Assembly: GCA_015231955.1 (NCBI GenBank) | Contig: JADGAN010000030.1 | Coordinates: 1 to 62,804 of the forward strand | Length of the DNA stretch: 62,804 nucleotides | Direction: 5' to 3' | Source of the DNA: Oligoflexia bacterium | GTDB taxonomy: Bacteria; Bdellovibrionota; Bacteriovoracia; Bacteriovoracales; Bacteriovoracaceae | Shown: in pieces, positions 27,165 to 36,030 of the stretch | Layout of the letters: each line of letters opens with the position of its first letter | Numbering within the stretch: the first letter of the stretch is position 1 | Position numbers and translations under genes: made by a program | The notes under the pieces: generated by a model | Told to the model about the DNA's origin: nothing | Seen by the model: the letters and a program-made list of their open reading frames with translations, nothing else | Databases searched by the model: none

Positions 27165-27503
27165 ATGAAAATAGAATCTTTGCCAAGACAGCTACAAAAT
27201 ACTCCTCCGGCAAATCCCTATAAAGAGATGGCCCAAGGAATGGAAGCGGAGTATTTGAACTACGTTTTAAATGAGATGAGAAAAAGCGTAATAAAAGAGG
27301 AAGCGGATAGTTCTGAAGTAGAGTTTTATCAATCGCTTCTTGATAATGAATATGCAAAAGCGATAACCGCAAAAGAGCACGGAATCGGTTTGCAAGATAC
27401 AATTTTAAAGCAAATAGCACCTAGAGAATTTGCACCAAAAAATAATATTGTGGATAAAAACCGAGCAATAGAAATATACAAGGGGACCAGAGATAGAGAG
27501 TAA
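27165..27503 (+). CDS. flgJ: Rod-binding protein FlgJ-like (no muramidase domain)
   Basis: The 112-residue protein matches the N-terminal rod-binding domain of FlgJ: AQGMEAEYLNYVLNEMRKS, then FYQSLLDNEYAKAI and GIGLQDTILKQI. The C-terminal muramidase domain of enterobacterial FlgJ is absent, as in many delta/epsilon-type bacteria. It probably caps the growing rod, and a separate peptidoglycan hydrolase must be encoded elsewhere. It follows flgI by 81 nt. Confidence 0.87.
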   Translation: MKIESLPRQLQNTPPANPYKEMAQGMEAEYLNYVLNEMRKSVIKEEADSSEVEFYQSLLDNEYAKAITAKEHGIGLQDTILKQIAPREFAPKNNIVDKNRAIEIYKGTRDRE

Positions 27504-27582
27504 GATAAAAAATAAACAATGGGTAAATGACAAATGACCTTAGAGGAGTTTTTACGCGAATGATAGGGTCAGGGAGTGAATC

Positions 27583-27921
27583 ATGAACGACATTAGAACA
27601 GAAAATCCTAGCACCTATTTTCCTAAAGATCGACGTGTGACAATTAAACCAGAAAAGACGGAACGTTCCGATTCGGCACTAAAACCAAGAAATAGCAAGA
27701 AGCGGCAAGTAGAGCTAAAAGAGGGCACAGAGAATGATGCAAGAGTGGATATTTCAAATAAGATAAAAGATTTTTCTAGAATTAAAAAGGCCGCGGATGC
27801 AGCTCCAGAAATTGATAATAGAAAAAAAGTAGAACAACTAAAAAAACAAGTTGCCGATGGAACATATAAAGTAAATGTCGATGATGTTGCTGATAAAATT
27901 TTAGAGCAAGAATTGATGTAG
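27583..27921 (+). CDS. flgM: Anti-sigma-28 factor FlgM
   Basis: The 112-residue, mostly disordered and highly charged protein ends in the FlgM sigma-binding region: DARVDISNKIKDF, then VEQLKKQVADGTYKVN and DDVADKILEQ. FlgM holds sigma-28 (FliA) inactive until the hook is complete and it is exported. It is adjacent to flgN and flgK, the usual late-hook context. The N-terminal half is rich in Lys, Arg and Glu. No fliA gene is in the window. Confidence 0.88.
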   Translation: MNDIRTENPSTYFPKDRRVTIKPEKTERSDSALKPRNSKKRQVELKEGTENDARVDISNKIKDFSRIKKAADAAPEIDNRKKVEQLKKQVADGTYKVNVDDVADKILEQELM

Positions 27922-27982
27922 TTTGATTTTTTTTAGGATTGAAAAAATCAGAATGTAGGATGCAGGACGGGAGAGCTTTTCC

Positions 27983-28492
27983 ATGGATGGAGCAATAGCG
28001 TTGATAAGGGAAGTGTATGGTGAATTGTCAGAGTTATGGAAAGGTTTTTGTGAAAAACACATGGATCTTTTTTCGATAACTTGTGATGAGTATGCATTAC
28101 TTCTCTCCAATGACATTGATGATTTAGAAGTTTTATTAAAGAGAAAAGATGAAATTATTAATGAGATTAAAATACTGGAATTGCGACGCAGAGACATTAT
28201 AGAATTTATTAATAACTCTAAATTATTTGAGACCAAAATATCTAGCGCAGGTGAACTCCTGTTACAGTTGCAAAAGTATGAAGAAAAGATGCAAGAGCGT
28301 CATCTTTTTCGCTACAATGCTCTTCTTCTTGATGTGATAGATAAAATCCGAACACAAAACAAAAAGACCCAGATGTATCTCAATAAATCGCTGATTTCAA
28401 TTAGGGAAATTCGTGAAGGCATTATGGGAAAGAAAGAGTGCAAAATTTACAATGCAAATGGAATGACTAGTGCTGCAACTAATAAAAGATAA
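27983..28492 (+). CDS. flgN: FlgN-like flagellar export chaperone
   Basis: The 169-residue all-helical protein sits between flgM and flgK, the standard place for FlgN. FlgN escorts the hook-junction proteins FlgK and FlgL to the export gate. The heptad-rich sequence (LLSNDIDDLEVLLKRKDEII, then LEL and later LQKYEEKMQER) fits the FlgN fold, which is poorly conserved. The identification rests partly on position. Its C-terminal tail (ANGMTSAATNKR) is polar. Confidence 0.75.
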   Translation: MDGAIALIREVYGELSELWKGFCEKHMDLFSITCDEYALLLSNDIDDLEVLLKRKDEIINEIKILELRRRDIIEFINNSKLFETKISSAGELLLQLQKYEEKMQERHLFRYNALLLDVIDKIRTQNKKTQMYLNKSLISIREIREGIMGKKECKIYNANGMTSAATNKR

Positions 28493-28540
28493 GGCGAGGA
28501 TAGAGTGGAAGAAGCAGCACCTTAGATGGAGAGATAAAAT

Positions 28541-30004
28541 GTGAGTGGAGATCTATTATCAATTGGTCATAGTGGGATGTCGGCCGCAAAGAAATCGCTA
28601 CATACAACAGGGCATAATATTGCCAATGTCAATTCAGAGAATTACTCTCGGCAAAGAGTAATTCAGACGGCAAGAGATCCGCTGGGAGAGGGGAATTATC
28701 TGATTGGAACGGGAACCAATGTGCGTACGATTGAGCGTGTCCATGATAAATTTTTAGAAAGAAGAATCAATAGTATGCTTTCAGAACATCACTTTAACCT
28801 GGAGAGGCAAGCGCAGCTATCTAACTTGGAAGTTATTTTTAATGAGATTAATTCCGAGGGAATGACTACAAGTATAAGCAATTTTTTTAACTCCTTCAGA
28901 GAGTTATCCAATAACCCAGGAAGTGAAACCGCAAGATCTTTTACCAGAGAAAATGCAAGGTTGTTGGTGAATAATTTTCATAAGATCAAAGAGTCGATGG
29001 CACAATCCCTTGTTCATATTAACAATAAGATTGATGAGAGTGTCATGGACATCAACTCCATCTTAGCAAATATTGCTAACTTGAATGTAAAAATTCGTGA
29101 AATGGAGTCTTCCAATGGGGAGTCAGGCGACTTAAGAGATGAGCGCGATCTCAACATTAATAAATTGTCGCATTTTTTTACTGCTGAGTCGTATCTTGAC
29201 GATGCCGGACGCTATGTTGTGTCTGCTCGAGGATTAGGCACTTTAGTCGTTGGAGGGATTGCTCAAGAGTTACGAGCGTATTCGCCGCCAAGAGAAGAGA
29301 CCACGAATGACTATTTTGCAGGTGCAAAGGAGATCTATCTTAATAATAAAAAGGTCAGTCAGTCCTTTATTCAAGGAAAAATCGGGGCCTACTATGCAAC
29401 TCGCGAGAATGAAATTCAAATGTTGCAAGAAAGAGTTGACGAGATTGCATGGAATTTGGCCACGGCCGTAAATGAAGTTCACCAGCGAGGTTTTGCCAAT
29501 AAGCCTATTGCTGTGGATGAGAAAGGAAATTTTTCTGCAGTGGATGTTGCTGAGTCCACAGGGCTTCAATTTTTTCACTTACCAAAAACTCAATTTCAAG
29601 CAGCAGAGTTACTCGATTTGGCCCCAGAGATTAAGGCGGATTTGGCGAATATTGCAACAGCAATGGCGCCCAACTCACCTGCAGATAACCGTATTGCACT
29701 GGCGATTGCAAAGTTACAAAACCAAGCGCTCTCAAGTGATGGACGCCGTACTGCTGAAGAAGATTATTTGCAAAGTGTTTCTATGTTAGCGATGAACGCT
29801 GCAAGAGTCAAAGTTAGTTCAGAACAGTCAGAAGGGTTGTTGGCACAAACAAAATTTTTCAAAGAGACTATTTCAGGAGTTTCCATTGATGAAGAGACGG
29901 CAAACTTAGTGAAGTATCAACACGCTTTTGATGCTTCAGCACGAGTGATGAGGGTTGCCGATGATATGTTTAAGGCCGTTTTAGGAATTATGCCTTCTCG
30001 TTAG
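28541..30004 (+). CDS. flgK: Flagellar hook-associated protein 1 FlgK
   Basis: The 487-residue protein has a FlgK N-terminus (IGHSGMSAAKKSLHTTGHNI, then ANVNSENYSRQRV) and a C-terminal helix with DEETANLVKYQHAFDASARVM. It joins hook and filament. Its length is at the short end for FlgK. A GTG start with a GGAGAG ribosome-binding site 9 nt upstream fits the family N-terminus. flgL follows by 39 nt. Confidence 0.95.
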   Translation: MSGDLLSIGHSGMSAAKKSLHTTGHNIANVNSENYSRQRVIQTARDPLGEGNYLIGTGTNVRTIERVHDKFLERRINSMLSEHHFNLERQAQLSNLEVIFNEINSEGMTTSISNFFNSFRELSNNPGSETARSFTRENARLLVNNFHKIKESMAQSLVHINNKIDESVMDINSILANIANLNVKIREMESSNGESGDLRDERDLNINKLSHFFTAESYLDDAGRYVVSARGLGTLVVGGIAQELRAYSPPREETTNDYFAGAKEIYLNNKKVSQSFIQGKIGAYYATRENEIQMLQERVDEIAWNLATAVNEVHQRGFANKPIAVDEKGNFSAVDVAESTGLQFFHLPKTQFQAAELLDLAPEIKADLANIATAMAPNSPADNRIALAIAKLQNQALSSDGRRTAEEDYLQSVSMLAMNAARVKVSSEQSEGLLAQTKFFKETISGVSIDEETANLVKYQHAFDASARVMRVADDMFKAVLGIMPSR

Positions 30005-30043
30005 TGGTTGAGGAGGAGTATAGTAGCGTAGTAAGGATAGCTT

Positions 30044-31072
30044 ATGAGTAGAGTTGCCGATACTAGTACCAATGCCGCCATTGATTTTGCTCTTAATCGG
30101 GCCAAGGGTCGTATGGAGGATTTGCAGCTTAAGGGTGCGGGAATAAAAAAAATCATACGGCCATCAGATGATCCTCCAGGAAACATTGAGCTGATGAAGT
30201 TGCGATCTCAAGGAACTAATAACGGTCAGTTTATGAAGAATGCCAACATGGCACTGATTTTTACTGAGCTAACAGAGGAGTCATTAAGTGAGCTCTCTGA
30301 GGTTTTGATGAAGGCCAAGGAGATTGCAGTTGCTCAGGCCTCGAGCCTTTATAACTCCGAAGTGAGGAGAAGTGTTGCGGAGGAGGTGGAGCAGCTTGGA
30401 AAGCAGATTTGGGGTATTGCTAATCGGCACGTAGGCAATCGCTATCTTTTTGCAGGCTATAAAAATGAGGTGCGGCCCTTTACCAAGGATGGAACATACC
30501 ATGGTGATGACGGAACAATCTTCTTAGAGGTGGTTAAAGACTTTTATGTTCCAATTAATATTCCTGGAAATGAGGTCTTTTTTCAAAATGAGGTGCTTAC
30601 GGATACGGAATACGATCCATTAGAGAGTAGCGAAGTGAAAAAAGAGGTGCCCGGAGGTCAGCAAGCTCAAGCTCCTCAGAATAAAATGAGTGGAGATGGC
30701 GAGGTGGAGATACGCGCAGAGCAACCTACGCGAGATCATGAAAACATTTTTGGTTTGATAAGGCTACTCGGCACTGCTCTTCGTACCGATGATAATAAGA
30801 CGATTCAGGATATCCTAGAGCGCTTAGATCGAACTACTGATCGTATTATTACCCTAAGAACAAAGATTGGTTCGAATGTTTCAACTATTAGAAGCACGAT
30901 GGATACTTTGGATAGCAATAATGTATCAATTGCATCAAGAAAAAGTTCGATTGAAGATGCAGATGTTGCAGAGCTCTTTACCGATATGACAAAGCAAGAT
31001 TACATCTTAAAAGCAGTTTATCGTACAGGTGCTAAATCTTTAAATCAAAATCTGCTCGATTTTTTGCGATAA
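30044..31072 (+). CDS. flgL: Flagellar hook-associated protein 3 FlgL
   Basis: The 342-residue protein has the flagellin-like N-terminal helix (MSRVADTSTNAAI, then IKKIIRPSDDPPGNIELMKLRSQ) and a C-terminal helix ending SLNQNLLDFLR. It completes the hook-filament junction. A polar Glu/Pro/Gln insert lies around 200-230, in the surface domain. AAGGAT serves as ribosome-binding site. The gene ends the flgK-flgL pair, and a 252-bp leader with its own promoter separates it from csrA. Confidence 0.93.
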   Translation: MSRVADTSTNAAIDFALNRAKGRMEDLQLKGAGIKKIIRPSDDPPGNIELMKLRSQGTNNGQFMKNANMALIFTELTEESLSELSEVLMKAKEIAVAQASSLYNSEVRRSVAEEVEQLGKQIWGIANRHVGNRYLFAGYKNEVRPFTKDGTYHGDDGTIFLEVVKDFYVPINIPGNEVFFQNEVLTDTEYDPLESSEVKKEVPGGQQAQAPQNKMSGDGEVEIRAEQPTRDHENIFGLIRLLGTALRTDDNKTIQDILERLDRTTDRIITLRTKIGSNVSTIRSTMDTLDSNNVSIASRKSSIEDADVAELFTDMTKQDYILKAVYRTGAKSLNQNLLDFLR

Positions 31073-31161
31073 GAATTGCCTCTCTTTTTTTTCATAAAAT
31101 TTTTATTTAAGTTTTTTTATTGCTATTCCGACTACTGATTTGGGTCAAGAGGAGAGAGTTA

Positions 31162-31212
31162 ATGGCAACTTTTTTCTTGAATTATGTAGGATTAAATAAT
31201 ATAAAAAGTTGA
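31162..31212 (+). CDS. Candidate 16-codon leader ORF upstream of csrA
   Basis: An ATG preceded by GAGGAGAGAG opens a short frame encoding MATFFLNYVGLNNIKS. It overlaps the -35/-10 boxes of the candidate csrA promoter, so it can only be translated from a transcript starting further upstream. The good ribosome-binding site is the only support; it may be chance. Confidence 0.2.
   Translation: MATFFLNYVGLNNIKS
31177..31205 (+). promoter_or_regulatory. Candidate sigma70-type promoter for csrA-fliW
   Basis: TTGAAT (31177-31182) and TATAAA (31200-31205) are 17 bp apart and lie about 120 bp before csrA. The csrA ribosome-binding site AAGGATG contains the GGA core that CsrA itself recognises, which suggests autoregulation. 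I did not find a convincing sigma-28 box here. Confidence 0.5.
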
Positions 31213-31324
31213 TGTTACAGCTCTGCTTTTGTATTAGCTCTCACAGTAAGATTGCGCATGTATGTGCGTTGGTTGGTAGTTAAGAGGGATTAAGAAGAAA
31301 TTACATCTTAGTTAAGGATGAACT

Positions 31325-31555
31325 ATGTTAGTTTTGACACGGAAGCTTGGTGAAAGTATTGCAATAGACGATCATATCAAAATAGTAGTAGTTCAAATCA
31401 AAGGGAAGCAGGTCAGATTAGGGATTAAAGCGCCTAAAGAGACCAAAATCCATAGAGAAGAGGTCTATCAGGCCATTCAAGAACAAAATCAATTGGCATC
31501 GCAGGCCGGCTTAGGAGATATACAAAATCTTACTAAAGAGCTACATAAAAAGTAA
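31325..31555 (+). CDS. csrA: Carbon storage regulator CsrA
   Basis: The 76-residue RNA-binding protein has the canonical start MLVLTRKLGESIAIDD, then RLGIKAPKETKIHREEVY with the RNA-contacting residues. CsrA binds GGA motifs in mRNA leaders, classically that of flagellin, and is titrated by FliW. The last roughly 20 residues extend beyond the E. coli protein, as is common in FliW-bearing bacteria. It is followed by fliW with a 165-nt gap to the preferred start. Confidence 0.97.
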   Translation: MLVLTRKLGESIAIDDHIKIVVVQIKGKQVRLGIKAPKETKIHREEVYQAIQEQNQLASQAGLGDIQNLTKELHKK

Positions 31556-31720
31556 AGTTTATGGCCTGCAAGCTCTGCTACTAAGGTCAATTATAGGAAT
31601 GGTAAGATAGCAATTAATTTCTGTCTTGCCCATCCACCCAATTGGCCGTTAAGATCAATCAGAGGTGAAGTATTCATCTGTCTGTTAGGTTTGTTTGTAC
31701 AGTCCTTTAGGAGGAATGAG

Positions 31721-32293
31721 GTGAAAATTCAAACTACGAGGTTCGGTGAGTTGCATGTGGAGCAGCGAGATGTGCTCAATTTCCCAGAAGGAATCCTGGG
31801 CTTTGAGCATCTAAAGAAATTTTTCGTTGTAGATCCCGGAGACAATACTTTAATTCTTTGGTTACAATCTGTAACCGATGAGAACATTGCGTTCCCAATT
31901 ATTGAGCCGATTCTATTTGATGCCAGTTATTCAGTGCGTTTGCTTCCCGTAGAGATGTCAAGTTTGCAATTGGACGATATAAAAAATGCCAAGGTTTACT
32001 GTATTCTCACTATTCCTAGTGACGTCACCAAGATGTCAGCAAACCTTAAAGCTCCAGTTATCATCAACAGCAAAAGCAACTTGTCACGACAAGTTGTTTT
32101 GCAAGATAACAAACTGCCTTTGCGCTTAGAGGTTTATAAGGAATTAAAGAAGAGAATTCTTAATTATCAGTACGACGACTCTAAAGGATCCTCCTTTAGA
32201 GGTGATTCTCAAGCAAGCGAATTGCTGCATGAACATGAACGTGAGCATGAGCATGAGTTACCTTCAGCTCCACGTCCAACACTTAATCAATGA
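31721..32293 (+). CDS. fliW: Flagellar assembly factor FliW (CsrA antagonist)
   Basis: I prefer the GTG at 31721 (190 residues, VKIQTTRFGELHV) because a strong AGGAGG precedes it; a TTG at 31691 would add ten residues. The FliW core is evident: FPEGILGFEHLKKFFVVD, then LWLQSV and FPIIEP. FliW binds either flagellin or CsrA and thereby couples flagellin synthesis to assembly. The C-terminus has a repetitive HEHEREHEHE stretch. The stop codon overlaps the convergent TPR gene by a few bases. Confidence 0.95.
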   Translation: MKIQTTRFGELHVEQRDVLNFPEGILGFEHLKKFFVVDPGDNTLILWLQSVTDENIAFPIIEPILFDASYSVRLLPVEMSSLQLDDIKNAKVYCILTIPSDVTKMSANLKAPVIINSKSNLSRQVVLQDNKLPLRLEVYKELKKRILNYQYDDSKGSSFRGDSQASELLHEHEREHEHELPSAPRPTLNQ

Positions 32294-33243
32294 TCAATTT
32301 TTGTCTCTGTAGCATTTGAGGAGAGGTGCAGGTACATCGCCGCCTCTTTGTTTCCCGGATCTTTTGAAAGCACTTTTTGCCATTCCGATTGTGCCTCTAC
32401 CACTTGGCCATTTCCGTAATAAAGAATTCCTAGGGCGGTTCGTGCAGGTAAGAAATTAGGGAACTCGTTTTTGAGGCGTTTTAACTCTTCGGTGGATTTA
32501 GCAATATAGCCTTTTTTGGCGTAAACTTTGGCCACTTGAATTCTGGCATCAAGGTTACTGGAGTCGAGGCGGATCGATTTATTGTATTCAAAGAGCGCCT
32601 CATCATAACGATCATAGGTAAAGTAGAGATCACCCAGCTCATAGTGTTTAAAGGCAAATTTTTTGTTGATATAAGGATCGTTCATCAGTGGGGAGGCATT
32701 TGGATCCTCTGCTGGCAAGGGGAGGGATGTCGATTGCATGGGAGCTAGCTCTTGGGTTTCGGATCCCGCCTCTGAGATGCCAATACTTCCGGAGTAGGTG
32801 TCGATTCCTAAGTTTCCTGCTTCACGATCGATGTTCCAGTAGGAACTTTCGCGCCCATGGTGTTTGACCTTTTTATTAACCTCGTTAAAAAGTGTTTTGG
32901 CCTCTTGGTAGAGGCCAATGTCGTTGTAAAGAACAGAGAGGCAAATAGCGGCCTCGGTGTGTTCTGAATCGATTTCTAGGACTTTACGAAAATATGTGAT
33001 GCCTTTATCGACTTGGCAGAGGTTGTAATAGATATTTCCTAATAGGAAGGCCGCTTCGCTGTTTTGAGGATTGATTTCAAGAACCTCTTTAAAAACAGTT
33101 TCGGCTTTTTGATAATAGTGTAACTTCTCTTTTTTGTCTTTAGTATGATTTCCCTTCTTATAGTAACTCTCACCTTCGGCCATTAATTGCAACTCTTTTG
33201 GGCCTTGCTTAAATTGATTTCCGGTTGAGTTATGGTGATTCAT
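32287..33243 (-). CDS. TPR-repeat protein downstream of bamD
   Basis: From the ATG at 33243 the protein has 318 residues; this ATG overlaps the bamD stop as ATGA, so translation is coupled. Several TPR units are visible (KAETVFKEVLEINPQNSEAA, then ALFEYNKSIRLDSSNLDARI and TALGILYYGNGQVVEAQSEW). There is no signal peptide or membrane segment. An internal Ser/Pro/Asn linker (about 165-205) separates two TPR blocks. It is probably a scaffold linked to envelope biogenesis; its partners are unknown. Confidence 0.82.
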   Translation of the reverse strand: MNHHNSTGNQFKQGPKELQLMAEGESYYKKGNHTKDKKEKLHYYQKAETVFKEVLEINPQNSEAAFLLGNIYYNLCQVDKGITYFRKVLEIDSEHTEAAICLSVLYNDIGLYQEAKTLFNEVNKKVKHHGRESSYWNIDREAGNLGIDTYSGSIGISEAGSETQELAPMQSTSLPLPAEDPNASPLMNDPYINKKFAFKHYELGDLYFTYDRYDEALFEYNKSIRLDSSNLDARIQVAKVYAKKGYIAKSTEELKRLKNEFPNFLPARTALGILYYGNGQVVEAQSEWQKVLSKDPGNKEAAMYLHLSSNATETKIDH

Positions 33244-34043
33244 TGTTTTGTCTTTTGCTCCTTTTGCGAGCATTGCTCTTTAAGACTTACGATTTCACTC
33301 TTGTATGCAGAGGAGACCTTTTCCATATAGTCGTCAGCATACTTTCCACAATCTGAGTATTCCTTCAGATTTAGAGAACTCTTCACTATTCTTAGCATAG
33401 CATGGTCTTGAACTTTCTGGTCGTTATATTTTGAGATAATGTCTATGTATCTAAAGCGAGCTGAATCAAAAATATCGGTTTTAAAGTAGAAATCAGCGAT
33501 GTAAATCTCTTGCTGTTTTAACATCTCTTCGATGGACTGAATGCGCTCTCGTGTCTCTTTGTCGTATGGAGAGTTAGGAAAGCGTACAAGGATATCATTA
33601 TAGTATTTCAGTGCCTCTTTTGCAGGGGAGAGATCGCGGTCGTACGTTGATGGAAGTTGTTTGTAATAGGATTCTGCAGTTTTCCAAATCACGTATGCGA
33701 TCTTTTCGTGTTTGGGATGAAGGTCTTTGAAAGAGAGGTATGCTGCTGCTGATTCAATATAATTTTCTTGCAAGAAGAGAATGTCGGCCAAGAGCAGTTC
33801 TGCGTGAGTTGCATAGTAACTGTAGGGGTGTTGTGACTTAAGGGTATTGAGTTTCTCTGTGGCCAAGAGGTAACGCTCTTTTTGCATATTTTTTACTGCT
33901 TCTTGATAGAGCACCTCTGCATCGGTTTTTCCCTTCGGAGCAGAAGAGGAGCAGCCTCCGGTGAATGTGAGTGTGAGTAGCAGTAAGAAAAGAGAAAGGG
34001 AAAGAGAGAGGAGGAAGGATTTGCTCTGACAATAGTTTTTCAT
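33240..34043 (-). CDS. bamD: Outer-membrane assembly lipoprotein BamD
   Basis: The 267-residue lipoprotein has a leucine-rich signal ending in TFTGGC (Cys near 31). A five-TPR BamD-type array follows: YQEAVKNMQKERYLLATEKL, then ATHAELLLADILFLQENYIESAAAY and YNDILVRFPNSPY. BamD is the essential partner of BamA for inserting beta-barrel proteins. Its length is typical. A coupled TPR gene lies downstream. It is separated from the AI-2E-type gene by 58 bp. Confidence 0.9.
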   Translation of the reverse strand: MKNYCQSKSFLLSLSLSLFLLLLTLTFTGGCSSSAPKGKTDAEVLYQEAVKNMQKERYLLATEKLNTLKSQHPYSYYATHAELLLADILFLQENYIESAAAYLSFKDLHPKHEKIAYVIWKTAESYYKQLPSTYDRDLSPAKEALKYYNDILVRFPNSPYDKETRERIQSIEEMLKQQEIYIADFYFKTDIFDSARFRYIDIISKYNDQKVQDHAMLRIVKSSLNLKEYSDCGKYADDYMEKVSSAYKSEIVSLKEQCSQKEQKTKQ

Positions 34044-34101
34044 GTTGATCGTCTTTTTAAAAAAAAATTAAAAGTTAAGCTAAATATTGTCTAAGCAAAC
34101 T

Positions 34102-35244
34102 CTACTCATTTTGTCGAGAGCTAACTGGATAAAGCTCTTTGTAAATCTCTGCAAAAATTAATTTGGCAATCGCGGCGACAGGAATGGAGATCACCATGCC
34201 GACAATGCCCATGTATTGAGAGCCCAATATGACGCTTAGAATCACAACAATGGGGTGAATGTTCACTATCTTGGAAACTAAAATAGGAAAGACAATGGAC
34301 ATATCAATGACGTTGGCAATGATATAAAGGAGCATGACCGCTCCGGTTGCGGAGCTAAATAATCCATACTCAATAGTACAGACGATAATAGCAGGAATAA
34401 CACCAAGAAAAGGTCCAATGTAGGGGATGATGTTAGTGATTGCGGCCGCTATTCCCAAAAGGATTGCAAAGGGGACATCGAAGATCAGCAAACCGGCGGT
34501 GGTGATCGCACCAATGATAAAGGCCTCAATAAATTTGGCAAAAATGTACTCTCCTAGTTGCTTGTTGAATTGGGACCACAAGTAGTAGCTACGCTCAAAA
34601 ATCATATTAGGCACCAATTTTAAAAAGGTGAACTTGGCATTTCTCCCATCACGAAGAATAAAGAAAAGAAAGAAGGGGGTAAGTAGTGACCACTCTAGAA
34701 AGTAGGCAAGGTAGTTTGGAAGCTTGAGTAAAATATTTTTACTCTCATTGGCCACTACACTTGCAATGTTGGTGGAAAGATTTTTATCCCCTAAATCCAC
34801 TCCGGTTCGCGCCAGTACTTCATCTTTTATTGTCTCGTAGTAAGTGCGGATGGTGTTGTCGATTTTAGGAATATAGGTTTGAATACGCTCAATTTCAGAG
34901 GAGAGGATGGGAATGGCGCGAATGACAGGATAACTGCAGACGAGGAAGGCGACGGTGACGATAATGGTGATGGCAATTGGTTTTGGAATCCCAATTTTAG
35001 TAAGGAGAGGAGAGATTTGCTCGATGATCAGCGCTACAACGTAAGCAATTGCTAGCGGGATGCTGATACGTGGAAGTGCGATTAGTAGTGCTAGGAAGCA
35101 TGCGGAGAGAGCAACGAAGAAGATCATACGCGATCGACGATCATTAAAGCGGCGAAGAGGAGAAAAAACTCTTTTCTTCGTCAGTGGCGGAGTATATTTG
35201 TGATGCTGAGGAGGTTGCGGATGCGATTGTTGTGATTTTTGCAT
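34102..35244 (-). CDS. AI-2E-family (DUF20) membrane transporter
   Basis: From the ATG at 35244 (AAAGGAA ribosome-binding site, 380 residues) the protein has a basic Pro/His/Gln N-terminus. About eight membrane segments follow in the AI-2E pattern, including IGPFLGVIPAIIVC and GIVGMVISIPVAAIAK near the end. An upstream in-frame start would read through the repetitive tail of the neighbouring gene, so I reject it. Family members export autoinducer-2 or ions; the substrate is not predictable. The cyclic-nucleotide-binding gene ends 13 nt upstream. Confidence 0.9.
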   Translation of the reverse strand: MQKSQQSHPQPPQHHKYTPPLTKKRVFSPLRRFNDRRSRMIFFVALSACFLALLIALPRISIPLAIAYVVALIIEQISPLLTKIGIPKPIAITIIVTVAFLVCSYPVIRAIPILSSEIERIQTYIPKIDNTIRTYYETIKDEVLARTGVDLGDKNLSTNIASVVANESKNILLKLPNYLAYFLEWSLLTPFFLFFILRDGRNAKFTFLKLVPNMIFERSYYLWSQFNKQLGEYIFAKFIEAFIIGAITTAGLLIFDVPFAILLGIAAAITNIIPYIGPFLGVIPAIIVCTIEYGLFSSATGAVMLLYIIANVIDMSIVFPILVSKIVNIHPIVVILSVILGSQYMGIVGMVISIPVAAIAKLIFAEIYKELYPVSSRQNE

Positions 35245-35257
35245 GTTATTTCCTTTC

Positions 35258-36004
35258 TTAATCTTGTGTGTGTTCTCGTTCTCGTTCTCGCGCGTGTTCT
35301 CGCTCTCGCTCTTTTTCAACATTGTGTTGTAATCCGATTAATTTTCTTCCAAGGACACGTAGTTCTTCAGTGGCAGCAGAGAGTTTGTTCACTAAAACAC
35401 AGGAGAGGGATTGTAGCAGTTTGGCGCCAATAGTGGGATCATTTTCGAGCATCTCTTCCAGGTCAGGAATAAAAATCCCCAGTAGGCGGCAAGGTGCTTC
35501 GGCCACCGCAGTGGCGGTGCGAACATTTTTACTTTGGAGGAGAGCAAGTTCGCCAAAGTGGTCATACTTTTTTAAGAGCACGACACGACTTTGCCTATTG
35601 GTACTTTCTTGCACATGGGAGACGTTAACCTCTCCACTTAAAACCAAGTAAAGGCCAGTGCCACGATCGCCTTGGCGAAAAATCACCTCTCCAGGTTCAA
35701 AGGTGCGATGATGGAGGTACTCGGAGAGTTTTTTTAGTTCATGCAGGCGGAAATTTTTAAAAATCTCAATATGACGTAGAAAAACGGGAATGTTGTTGGA
35801 ATTGGTGCTGGCAAAGAGTCCCGATTGCCAATAAAATTTCAAAACAGAGATGTTTAATTTTGCAGGCATGGAGTCTTTCGTATCGATCTTTCTTTGAATC
35901 ATACTTTCAAAGCTATCATCACTGCCGCCATCGCTAGTGGTGTTGTTATTCGATCCCATCATCTGCTCATTCTCTTCGTTTTTATTCTTTGGTCGAAAAT
36001 CCAT
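35258..36004 (-). CDS. Cyclic-nucleotide-binding domain protein with Arg/Glu/His repeat tail
   Basis: From the ATG at 36004 (CAGGGAG ribosome-binding site, 248 residues) a Ser/Asn/Asp-rich N-terminus precedes one cNMP-binding domain (about 75-195). The phosphate-binding cassette FGELALLQSKNVRTA (150-164) keeps Glu152 and Arg162, so cAMP or cGMP binding is plausible. There is no DNA-binding HTH as in CRP. The last 20 residues are a repetitive Glu/Arg/His stretch encoded by hexamer repeats. It may be a signalling adaptor for the BatE-like or transporter neighbours; this is inference. Confidence 0.85.
   Translation of the reverse strand: MDFRPKNKNEENEQMMGSNNNTTSDGGSDDSFESMIQRKIDTKDSMPAKLNISVLKFYWQSGLFASTNSNNIPVFLRHIEIFKNFRLHELKKLSEYLHHRTFEPGEVIFRQGDRGTGLYLVLSGEVNVSHVQESTNRQSRVVLLKKYDHFGELALLQSKNVRTATAVAEAPCRLLGIFIPDLEEMLENDPTIGAKLLQSLSCVLVNKLSAATEELRVLGRKLIGLQHNVEKEREREHAREREREHTQD
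35262..35320. repeat. Hexamer repeats (GTTCTC/GCTCTC type) in the cNMP gene tail
   Basis: Tandem near-copies of a hexamer encode alternating Glu-Arg and Glu-His at the protein C-terminus. The stop codon follows immediately. Slippage would change tail length, and because the unit is 6 bp the frame would be kept. Confidence 0.7.
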
Positions 36005-36030
36005 CTTGTATACTCCCTGCTGAAATGAAA

